Shown here in pieces: positions 16,618-24,671 of a stretch of DNA of 34,195 bases. Where the stretch lies: contig JAFPVC010000031.1 of NCBI GenBank assembly GCA_017413085.1, forward strand, positions 1 to 34,195. The letters are read 5' to 3'. Numbering within the stretch: position 1 is the stretch's first letter; every line of letters begins with the position of its first letter. Source of the stretch: Prevotella sp. (GTDB taxonomy: Bacteria > Bacteroidota > Bacteroidia > Bacteroidales > Bacteroidaceae). Under the pieces are notes generated by a model that did not search any database, had not been told where the DNA came from, and saw only the letters and a program-made list of their open reading frames with translations. A program made the position numbers and the translations under genes.

Positions 16618-18087
16618 ATGGCAGCAAAGAATTTCATCGTAGCCATAGAGCTCGGTTCAACCAAGATTACTGGCATTGCCGGCCAAAAAAAGCCGGATGG
16701 CAGCATCTCAGTACTTGCCGTAGTGCGCGAAGACGCAACACAGTGCATACGCAAGGGTGTGGTCTACAACATCGACAAGACGGTGCAGTGCATAACCAAC
16801 ATCATGCAGCACCTGCGCTCGCAGTTGCACACAGGCATCCGACATGTCTACGTGGGCGTGGGCGGACAGTCCATCCACTCTGAACGCAACGTCATAGTGC
16901 GCGACCTGACCGACGGTCAGCACGTAACGCTGCAACTGGTGTCAGAGATGATGGACAACAACAGCGGCATGGAATATCCGGAGATGGAAATCCTTGATGT
17001 CATTCCGCAGGAATACCGCGCTGACTCTCTGTTGCAGATTGACCCCGTGGGCGTACAGTGCTCACACCTTGAAGGTTCTTTCCTCAACATACTGCAGAGC
17101 CGCCGCCACTACAATAAACTGAACGATTGCTTCGAAAAAGCAGGCGTGAAGATTGCTGAACTGTATCTCGCCCCATTCGCACTGGCCGATGCTGTGCTCA
17201 CCAACGTAGAGAAACGCAGCGGCTGCGTGCTGGTTGACCTTGGAGCCGACACCACCACGGTAATGATTTACCATAAAGAGATACTCCGCCATATTGCTGT
17301 AATACCACTCGGTGCCGGCAACATCACCAAGGACATCTGCTCACTGCAGGTTGACGAGGCCGATGCCGAGAAGCTTAAACTGCGCTATGCATCGGCCTAC
17401 ACCGAGGTGGAAGACATAGATGCCACGGAGAAGTATGACCTTGACCAAGACCGCAAGGTTGACAGTTCACGCTTCATCGAACTTGTTGAGGCACGCGTAT
17501 ACGAAATTATACAGAACGTATGGAATCAGGTGCCGCGCGACTTCGTAGAAAAGCTCATGGGCGGCATAGTGCTTACTGGCGGCGGCGCAAACCTGAAGAA
17601 CATTGACGTAGCGTTCCGCACGCACACAAGAATCGAGAAGGTGAGAATAGCAAACTTCGTCACCTACACCATAGCATCAACCAACAGCGATGTGAATGCC
17701 CACGACGGCACGATGAACACAGCCATCGGACTGCTTGCAAAGGGTGACCAGAACTGCTACCTGCCTGAAGAGAGGCAGACACGTCCTGACATGTTTGACC
17801 ATACGCAGAACAACCCTGCCAATTCATACGACAACACCATAAGCACGCGCGATCCCAAAGACCTGCCACAAGGCGTGGTGCTCACTGCAGCCGAGAAAGC
17901 TGCAGCTGAAAACAAGGCACGCGAAGAGGCACAGCGCAAGGCAGAGGAAGAGCGTCTGAGACAAGAACGCGAACAACAAGAACGCGAGGAAGAGGAAAGA
18001 CGCAAGAAAGAGGAGGAAAAGAAGAAACCTGGGCTGGGAGCTAAGTTAATCAAATTCTTCAACAACATGACAACACCTGACGAATAA
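16618..18087 (+). CDS. ftsA: Cell division protein FtsA with charged C-terminal extension
   Basis: Actin-like ATPase that tethers FtsZ to the membrane. The N terminus IVAIELGSTKITGIAG is the phosphate-1 motif, LVDLGADTTTVMIY is phosphate-2, and GGIVLTGGGANLKN is the adenosine motif. The SHS2-type subdomain 1C follows the first motif, as in FtsA. The protein has 489 residues, against about 420 in E. coli. Most of the extra length is a Glu/Lys/Arg-rich, probably coiled-coil stretch at 424-470. After it, GLGAKLIKFFNNM is a good amphipathic membrane-targeting helix, so the extension lies between the core and the anchor. ftsZ follows after 12 bp. Confidence 0.95.
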   Translation: MAAKNFIVAIELGSTKITGIAGQKKPDGSISVLAVVREDATQCIRKGVVYNIDKTVQCITNIMQHLRSQLHTGIRHVYVGVGGQSIHSERNVIVRDLTDGQHVTLQLVSEMMDNNSGMEYPEMEILDVIPQEYRADSLLQIDPVGVQCSHLEGSFLNILQSRRHYNKLNDCFEKAGVKIAELYLAPFALADAVLTNVEKRSGCVLVDLGADTTTVMIYHKEILRHIAVIPLGAGNITKDICSLQVDEADAEKLKLRYASAYTEVEDIDATEKYDLDQDRKVDSSRFIELVEARVYEIIQNVWNQVPRDFVEKLMGGIVLTGGGANLKNIDVAFRTHTRIEKVRIANFVTYTIASTNSDVNAHDGTMNTAIGLLAKGDQNCYLPEERQTRPDMFDHTQNNPANSYDNTISTRDPKDLPQGVVLTAAEKAAAENKAREEAQRKAEEERLRQEREQQEREEEERRKKEEEKKKPGLGAKLIKFFNNMTTPDE

Positions 18088-18099
18088 CGAACACAAGAG

Positions 18100-19440
18100 A
18101 TGGAAAAGAATATTTTAGACGCATTCGGTCCGGCAGCGACCGAGAAGAGCATAATAAAGGTAATAGGCGTAGGCGGTGGTGGCGGCAATGCCGTAAACCA
18201 CATGTACCGTGAAGGCATACACGACGTATCGTTCGTGGTATGCAACACTGACGCACAGGCTCTCGATGACTCGCCAGTGCCAGTTCACCTGCAACTGGGT
18301 CATGAGGGTCTCGGAGCCGGCAACAAGCCCGAGCGTGCACGCGAAGCGGCAGAAGAATCAATAGAAGACGTGCGCAGGATGCTTGACGACGGCACACGCA
18401 TGGCTTTCGTAACCGCCGGCATGGGCGGTGGTACCGGCACCGGTGCTGCCCCGGTCATCGCACGCGAGTCAAAGAACATGGACATACTCACCGTGGGTAT
18501 AGTTACCATACCATTCCGCTTCGAGGGTACGAACAAGATAAACCAAGCCCTTGACGGCGTTGAGGAGATGGCAAAGAACGTTGATGCACTGCTTGTGGTA
18601 AACAACGAGCGACTGCGCAACATATATGGTGACCTCTCCGTCATACAGGCATTTGCCAAGGCAGACAACACTCTGTCGGTGGCTGCAAAGAGCATATCAG
18701 AAATCATCACCGTTCACGGCCTCATCAACCTTGACTTCAACGATGTAAAGACGGTGCTGAAGGACGGCGGCGTTGCTATCATGTCGACTGGCTACGGAGA
18801 AGGCGAAGGACGAGTGAAGATGGCTATCGACGACGCCCTCAACTCTCCACTGCTCAACGATAACGACATCTTCAACTCAAAGAAACTGCTGATATTCATC
18901 TCCTTCTACACCGACAAGCCTGAAGAGGGATTAATGATGGATGAGATGAACGACGTGACGGCATTCACAAGCCGCTTTGAGGAGGGCTACGACCTGAAGT
19001 GGGGACTGGCCATCGACCCGTCACTCGGCGATAAGATTAAGGTTACGATACTGGCAACGGGCTTCGGACTGTCTGACGTGAACGAGGAACTGGCTGAACG
19101 CCAGAAACAGCAGTCGATAGAGGAACGCATGAAGACCGCCGAGAAAGAAGAGGAGCGCGCAAAGAAGGAACAGCGCAAACGTAAGTACTACGGCCCTGAC
19201 GGCAAGAGCGCACTGCAGAAGCGACGTCCCTACGTCTACTACTTCGGTTCAGCCGACCTCGACAACGAAGACCTCATTCTCTCTGTTGAGAACAGTCCGA
19301 CGTACAGCCGCACGCGCCAGTCGCTTGAGAATATCTCACGCCTGTCATACAACTACCGTGACCCCGACACTCAGGCCGGCAACAACGGCAACAAGAACAA
19401 CAATGACATGCCCGTGAACAACGTGATTTCATTCGGCTGA
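18100..19440 (+). CDS. ftsZ: Cell division GTPase FtsZ
   Basis: Tubulin-like GTPase that forms the Z ring. The signature GGGTGTG is at residues 109-115, and the T7 synergy loop NLDFNDVKTV is present. The protein has 446 residues. After the globular core (about 320 residues) comes a charged helix rich in Glu, Lys and Arg. A linker then contains DNEDLILSVENSPTYSRTR, a pattern I believe recurs in Bacteroidota FtsZ. The extreme C terminus, DMPVNNVISFG, does not resemble the proteobacterial FtsA-binding peptide. The gene sits 12 bp after ftsA and 17 bp before dgt. Confidence 0.97.
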   Translation: MEKNILDAFGPAATEKSIIKVIGVGGGGGNAVNHMYREGIHDVSFVVCNTDAQALDDSPVPVHLQLGHEGLGAGNKPERAREAAEESIEDVRRMLDDGTRMAFVTAGMGGGTGTGAAPVIARESKNMDILTVGIVTIPFRFEGTNKINQALDGVEEMAKNVDALLVVNNERLRNIYGDLSVIQAFAKADNTLSVAAKSISEIITVHGLINLDFNDVKTVLKDGGVAIMSTGYGEGEGRVKMAIDDALNSPLLNDNDIFNSKKLLIFISFYTDKPEEGLMMDEMNDVTAFTSRFEEGYDLKWGLAIDPSLGDKIKVTILATGFGLSDVNEELAERQKQQSIEERMKTAEKEEERAKKEQRKRKYYGPDGKSALQKRRPYVYYFGSADLDNEDLILSVENSPTYSRTRQSLENISRLSYNYRDPDTQAGNNGNKNNNDMPVNNVISFG

Positions 19441-19457
19441 TTTAATCATGGACTGCC

Positions 19458-20810
19458 ATGGATTGGAATACTCTCATATCCAACAAGAGGCTGGGGCAGG
19501 AACTGCGCCACACAGAGCGGCACGACGAGCGCACTGAATTCAAGCGCGACTACGACCGACTGATATTCTCGGCTCCGTTCCGCCGACTGCAAAACAAGAC
19601 GCAGGTGTTTCCGCTACCAGGTTCGGTCTTCGTACACAACCGCCTCACCCACTCGCTCGAAGTGGCAAGCGTGGGCATGTCGCTCGGTAGCGACGTGGCA
19701 CGCGCCATCATCAGACGCTCTCCAGAATATGCAGGAAAGCTGATGGAGGAATTGGGTACGATAGTGGCATCTGCATGTCTGGCTCACGACCTTGGCAACC
19801 CGCCGTTCGGACATTCGGGCGAGAAAGCCATACAGGCATTCTTCTACGAAGGAGCAGGGCAGAAACTGCAAGGCCAGCTTCCATCGGAACTGTGGAACGA
19901 TATTACCCACTTCGAGGGCAATGCCAATGCTTTCCGACTGCTTACACACCGCTACAGCGGCCGACGCGAGGGAGGTTTCGTCATGACATACTCCATGCTG
20001 GCAAGCATAGTGAAGTATCCGTTCGCCTCATATTACTCAGGCAAACCCGAAGTAAACGGCAAGGAAAAGTTCGGTTTCTTCACCACAGAGGCAGAAACAT
20101 TCCGCCGCGTGGCCGACGACCTTGGCATGCTGCGCCTCTCAGCCAACGGCGAACCGCTCCGCTATGCACGCCATCCGCTTGTTTACCTTGTAGAAGCAGC
20201 CGACGACATCTGCTATGAGATAATGGACATTGAGGATGCCCACAAGCTCAAACTCATATCATACGACGAGACACGCGAGCTGCTGCTCGGGTTCTTCGAC
20301 GAGCATACGCAAGAAAGTATCATCAACCGCATACGCACGGAAAACATAGCCGACCTCAACGAACAGGTGGTCTACATGCGTGCCTGCGTCATTGGCAAAC
20401 TGGAAAACGAATGTGTAGACGCTTTTCTGAAGCATGAGCAGGAGATTCTCGACGGTACGTTCCAAGGCAGTCTGATAAAGAGCATCAGCCCTATGCAGCG
20501 CGAAGCATACAAACGATGCACTGACGTGGCTTTCGGCAAGATTTACCACTCGAAGCCAGTGCTCGACATAGAACTCGGCGGTTACAAGATTATGGAAACG
20601 CTGTTGCAGCAGATGATTGACGCAATAATGAATCCCGACCGGTTCTATTCGCAGCAGCTCCTGCGCAGAGTCAGCAGCCAGTATGAAATCAATGCTCCAG
20701 ACGTGGAGACGCGCATCATGGCAGTGCTCGACTTTATTTCAGGCATGACGGACGTGTTCGCACTAGATTTCTATCAGAAAATCAACGGTACGTCGCTCCC
20801 TATAGTCTGA
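19458..20810 (+). CDS. dgt: Deoxyguanosinetriphosphate triphosphohydrolase (HD superfamily)
   Basis: Predicted to cleave dGTP (or other dNTPs) to the nucleoside and triphosphate, shaping nucleotide pools. The HD metal site is visible: His65 in NRLTHSLEV and His110-Asp111 in AHDLGNPPFGHSGE. The substrate-side block FRRLQNKTQVF precedes it, as in Dgt proteins. The length of 450 residues fits the bacterial family. The ATG at 19458 begins MDWNTLISNKRLG. It follows ftsZ by 17 bp and may be the last gene of the dcw transcript, although it has no cell-wall role. A 985-bp region without a gene follows. Confidence 0.92.
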   Translation: MDWNTLISNKRLGQELRHTERHDERTEFKRDYDRLIFSAPFRRLQNKTQVFPLPGSVFVHNRLTHSLEVASVGMSLGSDVARAIIRRSPEYAGKLMEELGTIVASACLAHDLGNPPFGHSGEKAIQAFFYEGAGQKLQGQLPSELWNDITHFEGNANAFRLLTHRYSGRREGGFVMTYSMLASIVKYPFASYYSGKPEVNGKEKFGFFTTEAETFRRVADDLGMLRLSANGEPLRYARHPLVYLVEAADDICYEIMDIEDAHKLKLISYDETRELLLGFFDEHTQESIINRIRTENIADLNEQVVYMRACVIGKLENECVDAFLKHEQEILDGTFQGSLIKSISPMQREAYKRCTDVAFGKIYHSKPVLDIELGGYKIMETLLQQMIDAIMNPDRFYSQQLLRRVSSQYEINAPDVETRIMAVLDFISGMTDVFALDFYQKINGTSLPIV

Positions 20811-20863
20811 AGACACTCCATACAGACTGAGGAAACTCATGTTTCTCAATCACCCCCTATCGC

Positions 20864-20995
20864 AATCAGCACTTGATTACACTGTAATCAGGTGCTGTTT
20901 GCGTTCTAATTAGGTGCTGATTACAGTGTAATCAGGTGCAAATTACAGTGTAATCAGGTATTGATTACAACCCAATCAGGCACTGATTACAAAAT
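20864..20995. repeat. Six tandem 22-bp repeats with internal dyads
   Basis: Units start at 20864, 20886, 20908, 20930, 20952 and 20974, without gaps. Each begins AATCAG or AATTAG, and most contain ATTACA in the middle. Where a unit ends in GTGT or CTGT, the junction with the next forms the dyad TGATTAC/GTAATCA or a close variant. No spacers separate the units, so this is not a CRISPR array. It lies 54 bp after the dgt stop. Confidence 0.9.
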
Positions 20996-21080
20996 GACAT
21001 GAAAACAGACCGCTTTTAAAGGCATATAGGCCTCACTTTTTCCTGTTTTTAATGCCAAAAACAAACAGAAAAGATAAAAT

Positions 21081-21128
21081 CACATCAAAAAGCAGAAAAA
21101 AGGGGCAAAAATGCCTTTTTTTGATGTG
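21081..21128. other. Long imperfect hairpin
   Basis: CACATCAAAAA (from 21081) pairs with TTTTTGATGTG (ending 21128). Inside it AAGGGGCA pairs with TGCCTTTT, using two G-T pairs, around a short A loop. A 5-nt bulge interrupts the left arm. The T run on the right side makes it terminator-like on the plus strand. It overlaps the first two bases of the palindrome at 21127. Confidence 0.6.
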
Positions 21129-21140
21129 TGTGCGCACACA
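21127..21140. promoter_or_regulatory. Palindrome TGTGTGCGCACACA, copy 1
   Basis: Perfect 14-bp palindrome, 65 bp upstream of a second copy at 21192 and about 80 bp upstream of the -7 box at 21219. It may be a protein-binding site or a methylation or repair-related site; no regulator can be named. Confidence 0.5.
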
Positions 21141-21191
21141 ACCGTTGATTAAGGTCAATTAAATGAAGAAAAAATGAAGATTTTTTGAAAA

Positions 21192-21207
21192 CTGTGTGCG
21201 CACACAG
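21192..21207. promoter_or_regulatory. Palindrome CTGTGTGCGCACACAG, copy 2, at a promoter
   Basis: Perfect 16-bp palindrome containing the same 14-bp core as copy 1. It ends 11 bp before the -7 box at 21219-21226, so it covers the -33 region. That position fits an operator. Confidence 0.55.
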
Positions 21208-21218
21208 AAAAAAGTTAG

Positions 21219-21226
21219 TAACTTTG
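21219..21226 (+). promoter_or_regulatory. -7 box TAACTTTG of a likely untranslated RNA
   Basis: TAACTTTG then CA, the same octamer as the mraZ promoter. No long reading frame follows on the plus strand before the terminator at 21520-21554. Confidence 0.65.
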
Positions 21227-21288
21227 CATCGTCAAAAGGAAGGAACGAGTTTTCCTTTTCCTTACGACTATCAAAAAGTCAAAGATAG

Positions 21289-21504
21289 GATATTGTTTAG
21301 GTTAGTTAGTATATAAAGATTGATTTAGGTTTTTAGTTTTTCGCCGTGAGGCGCGAGGTAAAAAAAGGATTTGTTTAGATTTAGGGTAACAAAGTTTTTT
21401 GATGCAGTCCATGGGGCAAGGAGATGGCCCACAGAGATGAGCCACCACCTACCCACAAAGGACGGTCAAGAAATTTCCTTAAAATTGATATTGTTTAGGT
21501 TAGT
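21289..21504 (+). repeat. 18-bp direct repeat pair in the candidate RNA
   Basis: GATATTGTTTAGGTTAGT occurs at 21289-21306 and again at 21487-21504, identical and 198 bp apart. A degenerate third copy (GATTTGTTTAGATTTAGG) lies near 21368. Confidence 0.85.
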
Positions 21505-21519
21505 AGATAAATTCTGGAG

Positions 21520-21554
21520 ATGCAGCAGGTCGTGAGATTAGCTGCATTTTTTTT
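21520..21554 (+). terminator. Intrinsic terminator of the candidate RNA
   Basis: ATGCAGC (21520-21526) pairs with GCTGCAT (21541-21547) around a 14-nt loop, followed directly by a run of eight T (21547-21554). The next 230 bp up to the promoter at 21791 hold nothing I can identify beyond AT-rich sequence. Confidence 0.8.
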
Positions 21555-21790
21555 GTATATAAACACTAACTCGAAGGGAGTGCACATTAGCAGGAAGTCA
21601 AAAGTCAGCTGATGGTCAACTGTGAAAGCATAGGATTTGTAATTATTTGTAAGACAATAATCTGTACAGAGTTATTCAATTTTTCCCAAACAACCAAAAT
21701 ATTGTGAAGATATATCTTTATATTTCATATTTTTCAGAGCAATATGTCAACATTTTTTCTTAACAAGCTTATAATTCCAAATTATTTTTG

Positions 21791-21798
21791 TAATTTTG
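21791..21798 (+). promoter_or_regulatory. -7 box TAATTTTG before the GtrII-like remnant and helicase
   Basis: TAATTTTG then CA matches the consensus. The predicted start near 21805 lies 45 nt before the ATG at 21850. It probably drives the remnant and, through an 18-bp spacer, the helicase and WbqC genes. It also rules out the upstream TTG at 21796 as a translation start. Confidence 0.6.
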
Positions 21799-21849
21799 CA
21801 CAAAATTGCAAAACACAGGTTAGCTCTATACACAAGATTCTCTTTCTTC

Positions 21850-22221
21850 ATGAACTTCAACGTCAATTCAAAACAAATAAACCAAGATAAACTGAAGGAC
21901 TTGTTCCTCGGTTGTTTACTGCTGTTCTTCGTCTGTCATGCCTACTGTTTTCTCAACATGACCTTCAACCACGACTCGATGAATAACATCTACCGCGACC
22001 ATAGTCAGAACATGTGGCAGATACAGCTCGGCAGAATATTCCAACCGATCAATACAAGGATAGAGGGTAACATAACACCACCGTTGCTCTTGGGTACGCT
22101 GTCGTTCCTGTATTCATTAGTTGCAATGACAGTGGTTGGCAAACTGCTGAGACTGCGCAACAACACGCAGACGCTGTTGGATTACGCTCGCCCAAAAATA
22201 GAAAACCCCCAACCCTTATAA
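21850..22221 (+). pseudogene. Truncated GtrII-like glucosyltransferase membrane protein (N-terminal fragment)
   Basis: The 123-residue product has two membrane segments, at about residues 17-37 and 77-100. Between them lies a polar loop with FNHDSMN and WQIQLGRIFQP. These resemble the start of GtrII-family (Glucos_trans_II) membrane glucosyltransferases, which modify surface polysaccharides and normally have several hundred residues and many helices. Here the frame ends soon after the second helix, in DYARPKIENPQPL, and the helicase starts 18 bp later. The rest of the gene is absent nearby, which points to a deletion remnant. It could instead be a small intact membrane protein. The family call is from memory of motifs and is moderate. 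Confidence 0.5.
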
Positions 22222-22239
22222 TTAATAAGACATAACATT

Positions 22240-24066
22240 ATGACATTTGAAGAACTGGGCATTTCGCCCGAAATATGCAAGGCTGTCAGCGAACTGGGAT
22301 TTGAGCAGCCAATGCCCGTACAGGAGGCTGTGATACCACTGTTGCTAAGCGAGGAACAGGGTGGTAAGGACTATATCGCACTGGCACAGACCGGCACAGG
22401 CAAGACGGCTGCCTTCGGACTGCCGCTGCTTGACAAGATAGACCCGAAAGACCGCACCACACAGGCTGTGGTGCTATCGCCGACACGTGAACTGTGCCTG
22501 CAGATTGCCGACGACCTGCGCGACTTCTCGAAGTATCAGAAGGGTGTGGGTGTCGTAGCTGTATACGGCGGCACGAGCATCAGCGACCAGATACGCTCAC
22601 TCAGACACGGAGCACAGATAATCGTAGCCACACCGGGACGCCTCATTGACCTGATAGAGCGCGGCAAGGCACATCTGGATCAGGTAAGCCACATAGTGCT
22701 CGATGAGGCCGACGAGATGCTCAACATGGGCTTTTCTGAGAGTATAAACAAGATTTTCGAGACACTGCCAGACGAAAGGCAGGTGCTGCTCTTCTCTGCC
22801 ACGATGAGCAAAGAGGTGGAGCGCATAGCCAAGAACTACCTGCGTGAATACAAGGAGGTAGTGGTGGGTTCGCGCAACGAGGGCGCTGAACACGTGAACC
22901 ACATATACTATATGGTAAACGCCAAGGACAAATACCTTGCACTGAAACGCATCGTAGACTTTTATCCTCGCATCTACGGCATCATCTTCTGCCGCACGAA
23001 AGTGGAGACACAGGAAGTTGCCGACAAGCTCATTAAGGACGGATACAACGCAGAGTCGCTGCACGGCGACCTGTCGCAGCAACAGCGCGACCTCACCATG
23101 CAGAAGTTCCGGCAGCACCTCACGCAACTGCTCGTGGCTACCGACGTGGCCGCGCGCGGACTTGACGTTGATGACCTAACGCACGTAATCAACTACTCCA
23201 TGCCCGACGACACGGAGTCATACACCCATCGCAGCGGACGTACGGGACGTGCCGGCAAGAAAGGCACGTCGATTGCAATAATCAATCTGCGCGAGCGTCA
23301 CAAGATACGACAAGTGGAGAAGACCATCGGCAAGGACTTTGTATGCGGCAAGCTACCCACACCGCAGGAGATATGCACCAAGCAACTCTTCCGCGCAATC
23401 GACGAAATAGAAAAGACCGACGTGGACGACGAACAGATAGAACCGTTCATGAAGGAGGTGCGCCGACACTTTGAGTTTGTTGACAAGGAGGAAATCCTGA
23501 AGAAACTCGTAAGCCGCGAGTTTGGCCGTTTCCTTAACTACTATGCCAACGCACCGGAAATAGAAACGGTGGAGCCGAAAACCAAGAAGAACAAGAAGGG
23601 CGCAAAGTCTGATGAGGGCGGCGAATGGACAGATTGGTCGAAGAAGAAACCGCGCGAGGGTGTGCAGAAGGGTTATGTGAAACTCTTCATTAACCTCGGA
23701 CGACAAGACCGTTTCTTCCCTGGCGAGGTGATGCAGTTCATTAATCGTTGCATGCCGGGCCGTCAGACAGTGGGACACATCGACATCATGCCGCAGTTCT
23801 CTCTCGTGGAAGTGCCGCAGCGCGACGCACGCAAGGTGGCGGCAGCACTGAGCGGAGCCTATTACCACAACAAACATGTAAACTGTCACGTGGACCGCGA
23901 CGGCAACACCGCTAAGGGTAAAGACAACAGTCGCAAGACTAAAGACAACAGCCGCAAGACGGAGAAAAAGACCGCACGCAAACAGCAACGCAACGAACGC
24001 AAAGCCATCTTCAACATAGCAAACATTGAGGAAGGTAGCGCACGTCGCAAACCGAAGAAGAAATAA
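22240..24066 (+). CDS. DEAD-box ATP-dependent RNA helicase with DbpA-type RNA-binding domain
   Basis: Unwinds RNA, probably in ribosome assembly or cold adaptation, as CsdA/DeaD does. The motifs run in order: Q-motif region near 20-28, AQTGTGKT at 49-56, PTRELCLQ at 81-88, TPGRLID at 131-137, DEAD at 155-158, SAT at 186-188, ATDVAARGLDV, and HRSGRTGR at 330-337. From about residue 478 a DbpA-like RNA-binding fold begins GYVKLFINLGRQDRF. A Lys/Arg/Asn-rich tail from about 555 to 608 includes a repeated KDNSRKT. A domain of this type directs DbpA to 23S rRNA in E. coli, but overall architecture is closer to DeaD. It precedes the WbqC gene by 17 bp. Confidence 0.93.
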   Translation: MTFEELGISPEICKAVSELGFEQPMPVQEAVIPLLLSEEQGGKDYIALAQTGTGKTAAFGLPLLDKIDPKDRTTQAVVLSPTRELCLQIADDLRDFSKYQKGVGVVAVYGGTSISDQIRSLRHGAQIIVATPGRLIDLIERGKAHLDQVSHIVLDEADEMLNMGFSESINKIFETLPDERQVLLFSATMSKEVERIAKNYLREYKEVVVGSRNEGAEHVNHIYYMVNAKDKYLALKRIVDFYPRIYGIIFCRTKVETQEVADKLIKDGYNAESLHGDLSQQQRDLTMQKFRQHLTQLLVATDVAARGLDVDDLTHVINYSMPDDTESYTHRSGRTGRAGKKGTSIAIINLRERHKIRQVEKTIGKDFVCGKLPTPQEICTKQLFRAIDEIEKTDVDDEQIEPFMKEVRRHFEFVDKEEILKKLVSREFGRFLNYYANAPEIETVEPKTKKNKKGAKSDEGGEWTDWSKKKPREGVQKGYVKLFINLGRQDRFFPGEVMQFINRCMPGRQTVGHIDIMPQFSLVEVPQRDARKVAAALSGAYYHNKHVNCHVDRDGNTAKGKDNSRKTKDNSRKTEKKTARKQQRNERKAIFNIANIEEGSARRKPKKK

Positions 24067-24083
24067 TAAGGAAAAACTGATTA

Positions 24084-24638
24084 ATGACTCTGCACACCAC
24101 ATATTTCGGTTCTGTAGACTGGTATGCCGCACTGTTATGTGCTGATGAACCTGTAACTATAGACACAGCGGAGCACTACATAAAGCAGACCACACGCAAC
24201 CACTGTCTGATAGCCACAGCCGGCGGTGTGCAGAAACTTACCGTACCCGTCACCGTACCATCTGCAACGGCAGGACACGGCAAGCCACTGACACGCGACG
24301 TGCGCATCAGCGACCACGGCAACTGGCGGCACCTGCACTGGCAGGCACTGTCGTCTGCCTATGGACAGTCGCCTTTTTTCGACTACTACGCTGACGACAT
24401 CCGTCCTTTCTTTGAACAACGGTGGGAGTTCCTCGTTGACTACAACCAAGCCATCACAGAGAAAATGAGTGAACTGATAGGGAAGCCCTACCCTACCCTT
24501 ATTAACGAAGAAAAGCAAAAAACAAAAACATACTATCAGACATTCCAGCGCCGCCACGGATTCATTGCAGGTCTGTCAATCCTTGACCTGCTATTCAACA
24601 TGGGACCGGAAGCGATACTCATACTCTCAAACAATTAA
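24084..24638 (+). CDS. WbqC-like family protein
   Basis: The 184-residue protein resembles the WbqC-like family, whose members often lie in or near polysaccharide gene clusters and whose reaction is not settled. Recognisable blocks are YFGSVDWYAAL near the start, the E-x-Y-x-K-Q-T-x-R-N stretch (EHYIKQTTRNH), LTVPV, and HWQALSSAYGQSPFFDYYADD. No signal peptide or membrane segment is seen, so it is likely cytoplasmic. It is co-directional with the helicase, and its stop codon TAA (24636-24638) lies within the 5' arm of the terminator. Confidence 0.75.
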   Translation: MTLHTTYFGSVDWYAALLCADEPVTIDTAEHYIKQTTRNHCLIATAGGVQKLTVPVTVPSATAGHGKPLTRDVRISDHGNWRHLHWQALSSAYGQSPFFDYYADDIRPFFEQRWEFLVDYNQAITEKMSELIGKPYPTLINEEKQKTKTYYQTFQRRHGFIAGLSILDLLFNMGPEAILILSNN

Positions 24639-24666
24639 GGTGGGTTTTTAGAACCCACCTTAATTG
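24632..24666. terminator. Two-way terminator with perfect 15-bp stem
   Basis: CAATTAAGGTGGGTT (24632-24646) pairs exactly with AACCCACCTTAATTG (24652-24666) around TTTAG. A T run follows on the plus strand. It separates the convergent WbqC and DUF3108 genes and includes the WbqC stop codon. Confidence 0.9.
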
Positions 24667-24671
24667 TTTTA

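Larger units (their letters stand above)
21233..21555 (+). ncRNA. Candidate structured RNA, about 320 nt, class unknown
   Basis: A good promoter (21219-21226) and a good intrinsic terminator (21520-21554) frame about 320 nt with no credible coding frame. Internal features: a purine-rich arm facing a T/C-rich arm near the 5' end (about 21236-21262), a possible GGGGC...GGCCC hairpin around 21413-21437, and an 18-nt sequence present near both ends (21289-21306 and 21487-21504). I looked for hallmarks of tmRNA, RNase P RNA and SRP RNA and saw none. It could be a 6S-like or other regulatory RNA, or a long leader that ends before the next gene. The 5' end is an estimate. Confidence 0.5.

Noticed and set aside
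20864-20995. CRISPR array
   Set aside because: The 22-bp units are directly adjacent with no spacers, they differ from each other, and no cas gene is in the window.
21233-21555. tmRNA, RNase P RNA or SRP RNA
   Set aside because: None of the hallmark conserved stretches of these RNAs could be seen in either orientation.
20811-21795. Replication origin
   Set aside because: AT-rich with repeats, but no DnaA-box sequence (TTATCCACA or close) was found and no dnaA or dnaN is nearby.
21796-21849. TTG start for the GtrII-like remnant
   Set aside because: The codon lies within the TAATTTTG -7 box, so it cannot be in the transcript.
23353-24132. 259-codon minus-strand frame opposite the helicase
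   Set aside because: Overlaps the conserved helicase C-terminal domain and has no recognisable domain of its own.
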